From positions 124,001-188,000 of the forward strand of contig JAMPAI010000002.1 in assembly GCA_023667315.1 (NCBI GenBank): a DNA stretch of 64,000 bases, in the 5' to 3' direction. Source of the DNA: Ruminococcus flavefaciens (GTDB lineage Bacteria > Bacteroidota > Bacteroidia > Bacteroidales > P3). The first letter of the stretch is position 1, and every line of letters starts with the position of its first letter. Below the pieces are notes generated by a model. That model saw only the letters and a program-made list of their open reading frames with translations, ran no database searches and had not been told where the DNA came from. Below, in pieces: positions 1 through 9,296 of the stretch. The position numbers and the translations under genes were made by a program.

Positions 1-924
1 TGGCTCGAACTGCCCTACCGCCGGCTGCCGGGCTTCAAGAAGGTGGAACACAACGACGTGATCGTGTTCAACTTTCCCGACGGAGACACGGTTTCGAGCG
101 TCTATCAGAGCAACATCAGCTACAACACGCTGGTTAAGGAAGTGGGCCGGCAGCGGGTATGGAACGACAGGCACGCCTTCGGCCGCATCACCTACCGCCC
201 CGTGGACAAGCGCGAGAATTTCGTAAAGCGCTGCATCGGCCTGCCGGGCGATACGGTAAGGATCGTTGACCGCCAGGTGTTCATCAACGGCAAGATGGCC
301 GAGAACCCGGCCAACCTGCAGTTCAACTACCGTGTGCTGCCTTCGCCTGCGGTGGTGGGCAACCGCACCTGGAAAGAACTCGGGGTGTCGAACGACGACC
401 TCAAGATGCTCTTTCATCCCGACTACGGCTCGGTGCCCCTTACCTCCGAAATGGTTAAGAAACTGGAATCGGTGCCGGGCGTGGAAAGCGTTCAGGCGCT
501 GATAGAACCCGAAGGCCTGGGCGACGGACGGCTGTTTCCCTACAGCCCCAAAGACTACGCCTGGAACGTGGACAACTACGGGCCTGTCTATATTCCCGCC
601 AAGGGCGACACCCTGTACTTAGACGCGCAAAACATCGCGCTCTACAAACGGCTCATCACGATTTACGAGAACAACACGCTCGAAATCCTCTCTAACAGCA
701 CCTTCCGCATCAACGGCACGGAAACCGACACCTACGTGTGCAAAATGGACTACTATTGGGCCATGGGCGACAACCGCCACAATTCCGCCGACTCCCGCTT
801 CTGGGGTTTCGTGCCCGAGGACCACATGGTGGGCAAGGCGTTCTTCGTATGGTTCTCCTGGAATAAGGATGGGGTTGGGATGAAAAAGGTGCGCTGGAAC
901 AAGTTGATGCGGGTCATTAAGTAA
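1..924 (+). CDS. lepB: Signal peptidase I, 5'-truncated by window edge
   Basis: Membrane-bound serine protease that removes signal peptides from exported preproteins. The reading frame is open from base 1, so the N-terminal membrane anchor and the catalytic Ser box lie outside the window; 307 residues are visible. The box containing the catalytic lysine is present as [11 protein letters not shown] (Lys codon 226-228), and the C-terminal box is [15 protein letters not shown] followed by VP. About 130 residues separate lysine and C-terminal boxes, a long insertion of the kind seen in Bacteroidota LepB proteins. The stop codon is followed directly by a nested palindromic element. Identification is firm; the start cannot be seen. 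Confidence 0.95.
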   Translation, partial: WLELPYRRLPGFKKVEHNDVIVFNFPDGDTVSSVYQSNISYNTLVKEVGRQRVWNDRHAFGRITYRPVDKRENFVKRCIGLPGDTVRIVDRQVFINGKMAENPANLQFNYRVLPSPAVVGNRTWKELGVSNDDLKMLFHPDYGSVPLTSEMVKKLESVPGVESVQALIEPEGLGDGRLFPYSPKDYAWNVDNYGPVYIPAKGDTLYLDAQNIALYKRLITIYENNTLEILSNSTFRINGTETDTYVCKMDYYWAMGDNRHNSADSRFWGFVPEDHMVGKAFFVWFSWNKDGVGMKKVRWNKLMRVIK

Positions 925-1047
925 AAATCGATTTGGCGGCGGTCTGCCGCGTTGGAAGGTCAAGCTTAACTCGGTCACGTACGAAAGTACGCTCCCTCGC
1001 AAGCTTGGCCTTCCGCCTTGCATCCCATCCGCCAAATCGATTTTTAC
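921..1047. repeat. Nested palindromic element, copy 1 (complete)
   Basis: Outer arms 921-939 and 1029-1047 are a perfect 19-bp inverted repeat. Inner arms 954-967 and 1001-1014 are inverted with one mismatch. Between them (968-1000) lies the core, which on the minus strand reads GAGGGAGC, then a GTAC-TTTC-GTAC mini-hairpin, then GTGACCGAG. It begins at the lepB stop codon and could also act as its transcription end. The same core occurs in other copies with unrelated arms. Confidence 0.9.
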
Positions 1048-1333
1048 CCCTTCGATTTTACAACATTCATCCACCAATCGATTTTGTACTCTTGCTTTAA
1101 AAGATTTGCCGCGGGAAGGCCAGGCTTAACTCGGTCACGTACAATTAATTTTCCAAGGTAATATATTAAAAGCAAAAGTGCAAGTACCGAAAACTATTGC
1201 TTTTATAAAATTCCTTACCTTCGCGTCATAAAAAGCTTTGATTTTGTTTGTCAAATATCGTTTAACAACCAAAAACACAGCATATTATTTGTAAAAATAA
1301 CTAACAAAATATTTTAACCAAACAAATTATCTC
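1048..1333. other. Non-coding gap with element remnants
   Basis: No convincing ORF. A fragment of the palindromic element (inner arm plus half core, ending CTCGGTCACGTAC) lies at 1108-1142, and an arm-like piece with ATCGATTTT lies near 1077-1086. The rest is AT-rich leader sequence for the lipoprotein gene. A weak TACCTTCG (1216-1223) resembles a -7 box but lacks a well-spaced -33. Confidence 0.6.
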
Positions 1334-2386
1334 ATGAAAAAGATTTTTTCTTTGTGGGTTGCGCCCGTCTTGATGGCAGGCCTGCTCTTTTCTTGCAAAC
1401 CCGAGCAATCGGAATTAAGCATTGATTCTTTACCTGGAACAGCTACCGTTATCGGTAAAGTGGAGTACAATCCCGGCGTAAGCCAGGAAAACGGCGCCGT
1501 TATTTACGACAAGAAACTTCCTGCCGCAGGCCGCACGGTTCTTGTTAAAGTCAATATGAGCGAGTTTACCAACAGTTCCTCAGAAGAAAACGAAAGTTTC
1601 CGCACTTTCCAGGCCACTACCGATGCCCAGGGTCGCTATTCGGTTCAGGTACCGGTAGGATTCCAGCCCGTCAGCGCCCGCGTTACGGCCGTATCCTTTA
1701 TTGGAAACAAAACAGCCGAAGATGCCGAGGGCAACATCATCACGATCGAAAACGCTGTATTCAATGTTGTTGACTATGAAAGGGTAACCCTCGAAGACCA
1801 GTGCATTGCGGAAGCCAACCTCCTGATGGTCAGCGAAACCGAACAGGACGATGTGGTTTACAACCAAAAGGTAAACCTGAAAGGTTCCGTTTTTGCCGCG
1901 AAAGAAGTCCGCGACAACGAAGAAGACATGTTGGACATCGAACTGTCGGCCTATGCGACGAACCTCATCGCCCGCGTGGAAATAACGAACGGTTACGAAG
2001 TTCTTTCTTCCTTGAAGTACGATATTTCTTCCAATGCCAAGGGTGAATACAGCCTGGACATGATGCTTCCCAACAACTGCTGGAACAATGGCAACAGCAT
2101 TCGTGTAAAGGTGAGCAAGGAAATTTCGATGGATGAAAACTTCAAGCACTACTACCGCGAAGTGGGCGGCGACTGGCGCACCCAAACCATTAAGGTTTTC
2201 TACGGTGGCGAATATTCCTACGTATCTTCCGCCATCTCCGAACAGCACAAGTTCGTGCCGGTGGATATGCCTGCCTTGGAACTGTATCCCACAGCGGCCG
2301 AACCCGAAAAGGTTCACGGTATCGGCAGGGAAATCGATGAAGACGCCGAAGAAGAAATCGAAGTGAACAATCCCTTCAATTGGTAA
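1334..2386 (+). CDS. Surface or periplasmic lipoprotein, unknown function
   Basis: 350 residues with a lipoprotein signal peptide: Lys-Lys, a hydrophobic stretch, then a lipobox LLFSC with the lipidated Cys near residue 21. The body looks all-beta, with two segments of carboxypeptidase-regulatory or Ig-like character (around TTDAQGRYSVQVP and SSNAKGEYSLDMML), and it ends in a very acidic tail rich in Asp/Glu. I do not recognise a catalytic motif. It precedes an outer-membrane barrel gene by 39 bp in the same direction, so the two probably form an operon and may act together at the outer membrane; that is inference from position. The ATG follows a long AT-rich leader. Confidence 0.75.
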   Translation: MKKIFSLWVAPVLMAGLLFSCKPEQSELSIDSLPGTATVIGKVEYNPGVSQENGAVIYDKKLPAAGRTVLVKVNMSEFTNSSSEENESFRTFQATTDAQGRYSVQVPVGFQPVSARVTAVSFIGNKTAEDAEGNIITIENAVFNVVDYERVTLEDQCIAEANLLMVSETEQDDVVYNQKVNLKGSVFAAKEVRDNEEDMLDIELSAYATNLIARVEITNGYEVLSSLKYDISSNAKGEYSLDMMLPNNCWNNGNSIRVKVSKEISMDENFKHYYREVGGDWRTQTIKVFYGGEYSYVSSAISEQHKFVPVDMPALELYPTAAEPEKVHGIGREIDEDAEEEIEVNNPFNW

Positions 2387-2425
2387 TCCATACTTCCGCT
2401 TCACTAATTTTAAATTGCACTTATC

Positions 2426-3394
2426 ATGAAGTATCAACACATAATACTCTCTGTCCTGTTGGCGGGGCTGTTCTTGGGAACGCAAGCCGTACAGGCACAG
2501 GAAAGCGGAAACGAGGGTACCGAACAGACGGCCCAAAAGGCTAAAAAGAGAAACTGGTCGCCCGAAGAATTCCTGCCCCAGGCCGGCGATTTTGCGTTCA
2601 GCATCAACGCCAACCCCTTCGTGAACTTTGTAGGGAACATGTTCAACCGCAGCACCAACAACCGCATCGACAATACCCAGATCGGCGGTCAGTCTTACAT
2701 CGCCCCTATGGTATCCCTGGCGGGTAAATACATGATTACCGACCACTTCGGCGTACGGCTCAATGTGGGCTGGATTTACTCCTACCAGAACACCGGCTTC
2801 TACACGCGCGACGATGCGGCTTTCTTCAACAACCCGCTCTCACACCAAAAGGTAAAGGACCGCTATGCCTATACCAATGCCGGCGGCAGCTTTAACGGTG
2901 CAGTCGAATACCGTATCGGCAACCGCCGTATCCAGGGCGTTGTGGGCGGCGGCCTGATTTATGCCTTTACCGTTCAGCGCGAACGTTTCACCTACGGAAA
3001 CGCCATTACCGAACTGAACCCCAATCCCTCCACTGCGCTTACGGAATATCAGGAACCCATTTCCAGCCTGGACGGCTTTATGGGTCAGCGCTGCCTTTCG
3101 CGCTATCAGGGAAATCCCACACACCACTTGGGTCTGATGGGCTTCGTAGGGTTCGAGTGGTTCCTCTGCCCCTGGTTCTCCTTAGGCGCGGAAGTAAACG
3201 TATCCGCCCTGTACAACTGGTCGCAGGAAGTTTACGAAGAAGTGGAAGGCTTCAACACCCTGACCGGCCAACGGGAAAAATGGACGGAGCTGATCAGCCC
3301 CCGTTCGCACGGCGTGAACTTCGGAACCGGAAATATCGGCGCCAACCTCACGCTGACCTTCTACTTTAACAGAAACAGCAACAGCACGTATTAA
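2426..3394 (+). CDS. Outer-membrane beta-barrel protein
   Basis: 322 residues with a Sec signal peptide (MKYQHIILSVLLAGLFLGTQ, cleavage probably after AVQA-QE). After a charged linker the sequence shows alternating aromatic/polar strands and glycine-rich turns (FAFSINANPFVNFVGNMF, DHFGVRLNVGWIYSY, LTLTFYF near the end) typical of small Bacteroidota barrels. The last residues are FYFNRNSNSTY, so the terminal aromatic is present. No T9SS tail is seen. It follows the lipoprotein gene by 39 bp and has a clear terminator after it. Ligand and function are unknown. Confidence 0.8.
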   Translation: MKYQHIILSVLLAGLFLGTQAVQAQESGNEGTEQTAQKAKKRNWSPEEFLPQAGDFAFSINANPFVNFVGNMFNRSTNNRIDNTQIGGQSYIAPMVSLAGKYMITDHFGVRLNVGWIYSYQNTGFYTRDDAAFFNNPLSHQKVKDRYAYTNAGGSFNGAVEYRIGNRRIQGVVGGGLIYAFTVQRERFTYGNAITELNPNPSTALTEYQEPISSLDGFMGQRCLSRYQGNPTHHLGLMGFVGFEWFLCPWFSLGAEVNVSALYNWSQEVYEEVEGFNTLTGQREKWTELISPRSHGVNFGTGNIGANLTLTFYFNRNSNSTY

Positions 3395-3424
3395 GCGCTC
3401 TATTGTTTTTAGTTTTGGTGTCGG

Positions 3425-3454
3425 GCCGCTCTGCGAATGCAGGGCGGCTTTTTT
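3425..3454 (+). terminator. Rho-independent terminator of barrel gene
   Basis: GC-rich hairpin GCCGCTCTGC-GAAT-GCAGGGCGGC followed by TTTTTT, 30 bp after the barrel stop codon. Confidence 0.85.
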
Positions 3455-3513
3455 GTAAAAATCGATTTGGCAGCGGTCTGCCGCGTTGGAAGGCCAAGTT
3501 TAACTCGGTCACG
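3455..3513. repeat. Partial palindromic element (left half of copy-1 type)
   Basis: Starts GTAAAAATCGATTTGGC and runs through the inner arm GGAAGGCCAAG to CTCGGTCACG. It matches 921-976 closely, differing at only a few positions, and breaks off inside the core. It abuts the terminator on the left and copy 2 on the right. Confidence 0.85.
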
Positions 3514-3530
3514 GATAAATCAAGGAAAAA

Positions 3531-3653
3531 AGCGTTCTGAATGGTGAGCTGCAAGGCGGGTACTTTCGGGATGCGCGGGAGCGTACTTTAGTACGTGACC
3601 AAGCAGCACGAAAGTGCCCAACGCAGCAGATCACCGTTCAGAACGCTTTTTTT
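3531..3653. repeat. Nested palindromic element, copy 2, forms tamB 3' end
   Basis: Outer arms 3531-3552 and 3626-3647 (AGCGTTCTGAAYGGTGA type) and inner arms 3558-3568 and 3609-3619 (GGGTACTTTCG / CGAAAGTGCCC) enclose the core CGGGAGCGTACTTTAGTACGTGACCAAG (about 3575-3603). The arms are unrelated to copy 1 but the core is the same. The right arm contains the last tamB codons and its TGA stop. Confidence 0.88.
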
Positions 3654-6600
3654 GCCGGATTTCGCGATTCTTTTGTCGTTCCACCCTCCTCTCCTCCCTG
3701 CTCAGCCTCGGCGAAGTCCCGTGCAGGAACTCCTGCGCGTTGTCGAAATCGCGCTGGAACACGATACTTACGCCCTGGGTGTAGGAATTGACGGGCTTGG
3801 TAAGGTCTTCGTCGTTGGAATGATTGAAGCCGCGCAGGCGCAGTTCTTCGGTGAACTTCCATTCGATATCCACGTCGCCCACCACGGTGGTGGCGCTGGT
3901 TGAAGTTCCCGCCATATTGTCCGAGACCCCCACGTTGCCGTTGATCACCAGGCGGTCGTTGAACAGCTGCCCCGACATCATGACCTGAAATTCCGAATTG
4001 CTGGTGGTGCTGCCGGGCTTGTAGTTGATGCCCACGTTGAAATCGTTGCTGAGACGGGAAAGGAAGTTGTTGAACTGACTGAAGAGCATTTCGGAAGAAG
4101 AGGCCAGGGCGGAACTGCCCACCGAGGAGGAACTGCCGCTTTCCACCGCCATAAAGGAGTTGAACATCAACAGGGAGAAAGTCTGCTGCAGCATCTCGTC
4201 TTCGTTGTTCTTGCGCACCAGGGCCCAGAACTTGTCTTTGGTGTCGTCGTCGGCATTGAGCAGGTCGATATCGAACGAAATGTCCGGGTTGAGCAGGTTG
4301 CCCGACAAGGCGATGATGCTTTCCACATTCACCTTCTGCTTATAGCGGCTTTCATCGGGATCGAAAGCCGACAGAACCGGATACAGGCTGGCTTTGGTCT
4401 GATAGCCGGCCCGCACATCCACCCTCGGCTCGCCCGCGTTACCGAGCCAGGAAACCGTGCCGCCCTCCTTGATCTTGAACCTTTTGTTGAGCAGGTTCAC
4501 CATCGAGAAATCGAAGCCACCGCCGCTCACGGTATAGGTGCCGAAAATCTTGGGTTCATTGTCGTCCATAAACAGACGCAGCGAACCCTTTCCGGTCGCG
4601 GTAAGCAGGCCGTCCATCGCCGAGTTGCGCAACCTCACCGAAACGGCCAGGTCGGGAGTAACCTCCAGGTTGAAATCCAAGGTAAGCTTTCCTTTCCGTT
4701 GGAACGCCGCCCTGTTCCGCGCATAATATTGCTCCAAGGTCATGCGTCCACTATCGACGGCAAGCACGACAGGCGCCTTGAAGGTGATGAAGTTGGCACC
4801 GTCGCCGCCCGTGGGATTGGAAAAGTCGAAGGATATGTCCGAGTTTTCGTCTGTCCTGGCATTCAACTGCAGCACGATATCATCCACCGGCCCCTTGATG
4901 TCCAGCCGGCCGGTGGCGAACACCGTTCCCCAAAAGGGAAGATTCGCCTCGCGGGTGGTGCGCAAGGCCACCAGATTATTGAAACCCACCCCCATATCCA
5001 GCCGGATATCCTTGAAGTTACGGTGCGTGATATGGCCCCCGAACGTTCCTTCCGTATTGAACACCTCATCCACAAAAGGCACGGTGGCGAATTCGATGCG
5101 GGAAGAACTCAGTTTTATCGGCACCTTCTTGAACAGATAGCGGGTGCGCAGCATGGAAACGGTAAGCCCGAAGTTCTTGCAGGTAAGGTCGGCAAAGAGC
5201 TCGGGAGAACGCAAGGTGCCTCCCAGCCGGAGGTTCCCGCTCGCCTCTCCCGTAAGGTCCTTGGCCACCGACACCAATATCCTGTCTAGGAAATTAACGG
5301 GACAGTCCCGCGCGAAACCCTTGAAATCGATTGCCCCGTTCCGCTTCGGATAATAGCGGCCGTCTAAAAAGAGCAGTGTTTTCTTATCGTCCTGCAAGAT
5401 GTTGCAAGAGGCATGCACCTCGTCGTTCTTGCTGAACGAAGCCTCCACATTGCCCCGCCCGTAGAGCTTGTCGTTGATGGTAAGGTCTTTCATCATCAGG
5501 CGGGCGTTGAACATTTGGTTGCCGTAAAAATCACGCATTTCCGCGATGCCGTCCACCCGGGTCTCTATCTTCATGGGAATCTTGCGCAGGAAGAATTCCA
5601 GATACGAGAGGTCGAAATCGCTGAACCTGACTTTCAGTAGGGAGGCCGGGTCGCGCGAAACACTGCCCTCCACGCTCACCCCGTCGTTGGATTGCATGGA
5701 AAACATGCCCACATGGTAGATTTCCAGCCGTTGGGGCGCGAACAGCACATAGCCGTCCGAATAGCTCTTCCATTCCGTATTCCTGGTCTGCAGCCTGAAA
5801 TCCTGCAATTCCAGACGCATACCGCCTTCGGGCAGGAAGTGGAACAATCCGGCGAACCGCCCGTTCGTACTCTGCCGGGTAAGGCCGTCATTGCCCCAAG
5901 AAAGCCGGTAGGCCACCGTATTGGTGTCGCTCTTGTCCACGTTTACGGCAAAACGGTTCATGCTCACACTGTCGTTCAGATAGAATCGGTCGGCGGTCGT
6001 TTCAAGCCGCACGACACGGTCGTTCACCGCCAGGTCGAAATAACCGTCCAGATAGGCAAGGCTTCCCATCTGCACGTAAGGCACCGCCATCTGCATACGT
6101 CCCCTGTTCACTTCGGAAGCGTAGCGCAGGTTCAGTTTCATGCCCAAGGGCAGCGAAAGCGGCGGATAAAGGATACTCATCAAGGAGTCGGCATTGTTTA
6201 CGCGGACACGCAAATCGAAGTCCTGCGCCGAAACCTCCCTGCTCTCCAAATCGATATTCCGCGTAAGGCGGTTCCCCAGATGCGGCAGGCAGGACTGCAC
6301 GGTGTTCAGGAAAGAATACTTCAGATCGGCAAAACTCCATTGTCCGTTCAAGTCGACATCCATCAGACCCGAACGCAGCCACAGCGTCCTTTCCAGACTG
6401 TCTTTCGTAAGCACCTCCGCCTGCAGGTTGTTCAACAGGTAGGTTTGCGACAGCCGCCGTATTTCCGTGCCGTCGATACGCAGTTTTCCCTGCACGGACT
6501 CGCCCCGGCAATCGATATTGTCCAACACCACGTGCGTCTTGACGGTAAACTTGCCCGTATCCCCCAGCAGGCGCAAGGGCTGCAGGTCGATATTGCGCAT

Positions 6601-8175
6601 ATCCAGGTTGCAGTTCAACCACGACGTATCGTTTTTCTTCTGCCACTCTCCAAGCAGGTCGAAGTCGAAATTGGGGTCTGCGCATTCCACGTCGGCCCTG
6701 AGGAAATCGCGCTGCCAGTCTATATGGAAAGGAATCTCCTTCAGCACCTTGTCGTCTATCTCCAAATCGAAAACCCGGCCCTTGGCGTGGCAGTAAAGCG
6801 CCTCCTGATCCTGTCTGCTCAAGCGGAAACCGGCATCCACCGCCACCTTTCCGAACAGGCTGTCGTTATTGAATATTTTGTCCAAGCGGATATTCCTGGC
6901 CTGGATGTTCCCCGCCATGATGTCCATCCCGTTCGCCGTATCGCGGGCGGCGTTAGTGATCACGATATCCCCTATATCGGTGCAGAGTTCCAGATCGACC
7001 GCGAACTGCCGCTGCCCACCCGAAAAAGAGCCCTTGGCCTTGACCCAATGCAGCGACTGCAAGGCTTCCGGCAGCGCCAAGGGCTTGCCGTTGGGCAGCG
7101 TCACGCCTTTAAAGTCTTCGGTATTGAGGCGCAGGCCGTCGAGTTGCAGCTCCAAACGCCCGTCCTTCAGCTTGGGAATGCCCGCCAGCGTAAAATCGGC
7201 GTTCAGGAAAGTGTGCCGGCCCGTATGGAGCCGCAGCCCCTTCAGGTCCAAGTCATCCACCGTGCCGCTCACCTTGCCCTCCGCCTTTATCTTCTGCGGC
7301 ATTCCGGCAAACACCTGCGCAAAATAACCCAAGTCTGAGAGTGTTACTTCCGATGGACGCAGATCCGATTCCATCCGCACGTTATGGATAAAATCCTTGT
7401 ACAGCTGCCAGTCGGCGGCCGCAAGATGATAATCCAGGCGCACCGTACTGTATGGGGTCTTGACATAGGCGTCGTTAAAATGCAGTTCCCCTTTGTTCAG
7501 GTAAAGCGCGGTGGAGAAATCATCGACCCGAAAGCCCGTCTTTTCGGTGCATTCCACGTGCTGCACCTTGACCAGCACGATACCGCAGCGGCTGTAGAAA
7601 TCGGAGGCTTCGGCATACACCTTGCCCAATCCCACGTGTTTGTAGTCGATGATTCCCTCCGGCGAATGTTTGGCATCCTGCGCCTCGTAGGTAAAGGTTC
7701 CGTTAAAGATCCTGCCCTTCTCGATACGGAAAGGCTTGCGCAAGGCCGTGTCTTTCTTGGGCAGGGCGGCGATTTTCTTGATGACGCGCTTAAAGTCGGA
7801 AATCGTGTCGCCCTCGTACCGGGTAATGTGTATCTCGGGCTCGTACAGCGCGATGGAGGCCAGGGTAAGGTTCTTGAAGTCGTAGTTCTTGAGGGATGCC
7901 ATGGCCTCGGCGATAAACACGGTGCGGTTGTGGCGGTAATCGAACACCTCCACGTTGCGCAGCGTGGCCGAGCGTTTAAACAAGTTGAAATCCAGTTTTC
8001 CGACCCTTACCTCGCATTCCATGAACCCGGTGGCGAAACCGGCCGCCTTCTTGGCCAGAAAGCCCTGCACGGGCGAGGTGTGCAGCATGCCGCCTAAAAA
8101 GACAAGAAACAGCACCACACCGCCCAAGGTGTAGCCCGCTATCTTTCCCGTTTTCTTAAGCCACTTGCTTTTCAT
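3631..8175 (-). CDS. tamB: TamB-like translocation/assembly module protein (DUF490)
   Basis: About 1514 residues. An N-terminal membrane anchor (GYTLGGVVLFLVFLGGMLH) is followed by a very long repetitive beta-helical region and a C-terminal DUF490 domain (GTYTVSGGGFDFSMVNLLNK, then LNPDISFDIDLLNADDDTKD and a barrel-like end). Family members span the periplasm and assist outer-membrane protein insertion or phospholipid transport. I chose the ATG at 8175 (MKSKWLKKTGK) rather than an upstream GTG, because it sits directly before the anchor. The last four or five codons lie within the palindromic repeat arm, so the basic tail KKRSER is encoded by the element. It diverges from tsaD across 113 bp. 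Confidence 0.9.
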   Translation of the reverse strand: MKSKWLKKTGKIAGYTLGGVVLFLVFLGGMLHTSPVQGFLAKKAAGFATGFMECEVRVGKLDFNLFKRSATLRNVEVFDYRHNRTVFIAEAMASLKNYDFKNLTLASIALYEPEIHITRYEGDTISDFKRVIKKIAALPKKDTALRKPFRIEKGRIFNGTFTYEAQDAKHSPEGIIDYKHVGLGKVYAEASDFYSRCGIVLVKVQHVECTEKTGFRVDDFSTALYLNKGELHFNDAYVKTPYSTVRLDYHLAAADWQLYKDFIHNVRMESDLRPSEVTLSDLGYFAQVFAGMPQKIKAEGKVSGTVDDLDLKGLRLHTGRHTFLNADFTLAGIPKLKDGRLELQLDGLRLNTEDFKGVTLPNGKPLALPEALQSLHWVKAKGSFSGGQRQFAVDLELCTDIGDIVITNAARDTANGMDIMAGNIQARNIRLDKIFNNDSLFGKVAVDAGFRLSRQDQEALYCHAKGRVFDLEIDDKVLKEIPFHIDWQRDFLRADVECADPNFDFDLLGEWQKKNDTSWLNCNLDMRNIDLQPLRLLGDTGKFTVKTHVVLDNIDCRGESVQGKLRIDGTEIRRLSQTYLLNNLQAEVLTKDSLERTLWLRSGLMDVDLNGQWSFADLKYSFLNTVQSCLPHLGNRLTRNIDLESREVSAQDFDLRVRVNNADSLMSILYPPLSLPLGMKLNLRYASEVNRGRMQMAVPYVQMGSLAYLDGYFDLAVNDRVVRLETTADRFYLNDSVSMNRFAVNVDKSDTNTVAYRLSWGNDGLTRQSTNGRFAGLFHFLPEGGMRLELQDFRLQTRNTEWKSYSDGYVLFAPQRLEIYHVGMFSMQSNDGVSVEGSVSRDPASLLKVRFSDFDLSYLEFFLRKIPMKIETRVDGIAEMRDFYGNQMFNARLMMKDLTINDKLYGRGNVEASFSKNDEVHASCNILQDDKKTLLFLDGRYYPKRNGAIDFKGFARDCPVNFLDRILVSVAKDLTGEASGNLRLGGTLRSPELFADLTCKNFGLTVSMLRTRYLFKKVPIKLSSSRIEFATVPFVDEVFNTEGTFGGHITHRNFKDIRLDMGVGFNNLVALRTTREANLPFWGTVFATGRLDIKGPVDDIVLQLNARTDENSDISFDFSNPTGGDGANFITFKAPVVLAVDSGRMTLEQYYARNRAAFQRKGKLTLDFNLEVTPDLAVSVRLRNSAMDGLLTATGKGSLRLFMDDNEPKIFGTYTVSGGGFDFSMVNLLNKRFKIKEGGTVSWLGNAGEPRVDVRAGYQTKASLYPVLSAFDPDESRYKQKVNVESIIALSGNLLNPDISFDIDLLNADDDTKDKFWALVRKNNEDEMLQQTFSLLMFNSFMAVESGSSSSVGSSALASSSEMLFSQFNNFLSRLSNDFNVGINYKPGSTTSNSEFQVMMSGQLFNDRLVINGNVGVSDNMAGTSTSATTVVGDVDIEWKFTEELRLRGFNHSNDEDLTKPVNSYTQGVSIVFQRDFDNAQEFLHGTSPRLSREERRVERQKNREIRQKKRSER

Positions 8176-8185
8176 CCGTTTTGCG

Positions 8186-8193
8186 TAAATTTG
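8186..8193 (+). promoter_or_regulatory. -7 box of tsaD promoter
   Basis: TAAATTTG matches TAnnTTTG; it lies about 95 bp before the tsaD start in the divergent gap. No good -33 is seen. Confidence 0.4.
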
Positions 8194-8227
8194 CCGCCCT
8201 GCCGTTTGGACAGGACACGACACCTTG

Positions 8228-8260
8228 CAAATTTACGCCAAGTTATGGCAAGTTTGCAAC
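8228..8260 (-). promoter_or_regulatory. Promoter of tamB
   Basis: On the minus strand GTTG (8257-8260), 21 nt, then TAAATTTG (8228-8235), about 53 bp before the tamB ATG. Matches the Bacteroidota -33/-7 form. Confidence 0.5.
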
Positions 8261-8288
8261 CGTTGAACAAATTCATTTTCCGTTAGAA

Positions 8289-9296
8289 ATGGCATATCTG
8301 CTTGCGATAGAATCTTCGTGCGACGACACCTCGGCGGCCGTGCTCAACGACCGTCTGCTGCTTTCGAACATGATAGCCGGGCAGAAGGTGCACGAGATGT
8401 ATGGCGGCGTGGTGCCCGAACTGGCCTCGCGCGCCCATGCGCAGAACATCGTGCCGGTGGTGCATACGGCACTCCTGTCGGCGGGTATCCGGAAAGAACA
8501 GCTCGACGCCATCGCCTTTACGCGCGGTCCGGGGCTTATGGGCTCTCTGCTGGTGGGCGTTTCGTTCGCCAAGGCCATGGCACTGGCCCTGGATATCCCC
8601 ATGGTGGAGGTGAACCACCTGCAGGCGCACGTGCTCTCGCACTTCGTAAAGACCACCGAATACGACCATGCCCCCGAGTTCCCGTTTCTCTGCCTGCTCG
8701 TTTCGGGCGGACACACGCAGATACTGCGGGTCAACGCGCCTTTCGAGTTCGAGGTGCTGGGCGGCACCATCGACGACGCCGCCGGCGAATGCATCGACAA
8801 GGCGGCCAAGATCATGGGGCTTCCCTACCCCGGCGGCCCGGTGATCGACCGTCTGGCCAAGGAAGGCGACGACACGCGTTTCAAGATCGCCAGACCCCAT
8901 ATATCGGGGCTGGACTACAGTTTCAGCGGCCTCAAGACCTCTTTTCTCTATCTGGTGCGCGACCGCATCAAGGAAGACCCCGACTTCGTGCAGAAAAACG
9001 TAAACGACCTCTGCGCCTGCGTGCAGAAGGCAATCATAGACAGCCTGATGGATAAACTGGCCAAGGCGGTAAGGCAGACCGGCATCGAGCAGGTGGCCAT
9101 CGGCGGCGGAGTCTCGGCCAACTCACTCTTGCGCAAGACCTTGCAGGAATATGCCGACCGCCACGGCTGGCAAGCCTTTATCCCGCCCTTCTCCTTTACC
9201 ACCGACAACGCCGCCATGGTGGGCATCGCCGGCTATTTCAAATGGCAGGCGGGACAATTCTGTTCCTTGGATGCCGTGCCCTACGCACGTGCCTGA
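8289..9296 (+). CDS. tsaD: tRNA N6-adenosine threonylcarbamoyltransferase
   Basis: 335 residues, the normal length for TsaD/Kae1, which transfers the threonylcarbamoyl group to A37 of ANN-decoding tRNAs together with TsaB and TsaE. The start ATG gives MAYLLAIESSCDDTSAAV, matching the family N-terminus. The metal-binding HxxxH is VNHLQAHVLSH, and the ASKHA nucleotide-binding motifs are visible (LVSGGHTQ, GGTIDDAAGECIDK, AIGGGVSANS). Its last 16 bp overlap the convergent TPR/AraC gene. No other t6A genes are present in the window. Confidence 0.96.
   Translation: MAYLLAIESSCDDTSAAVLNDRLLLSNMIAGQKVHEMYGGVVPELASRAHAQNIVPVVHTALLSAGIRKEQLDAIAFTRGPGLMGSLLVGVSFAKAMALALDIPMVEVNHLQAHVLSHFVKTTEYDHAPEFPFLCLLVSGGHTQILRVNAPFEFEVLGGTIDDAAGECIDKAAKIMGLPYPGGPVIDRLAKEGDDTRFKIARPHISGLDYSFSGLKTSFLYLVRDRIKEDPDFVQKNVNDLCACVQKAIIDSLMDKLAKAVRQTGIEQVAIGGGVSANSLLRKTLQEYADRHGWQAFIPPFSFTTDNAAMVGIAGYFKWQAGQFCSLDAVPYARA

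Noticed and set aside
619-1077. 152-codon minus-strand ORF over the lepB end and the first element
   Set aside because: Antisense to lepB and continues through the palindrome; no supporting signal.
5692-7338. 548-codon plus-strand ORF opposite tamB
   Set aside because: Antisense shadow without recognisable domain or start signal.
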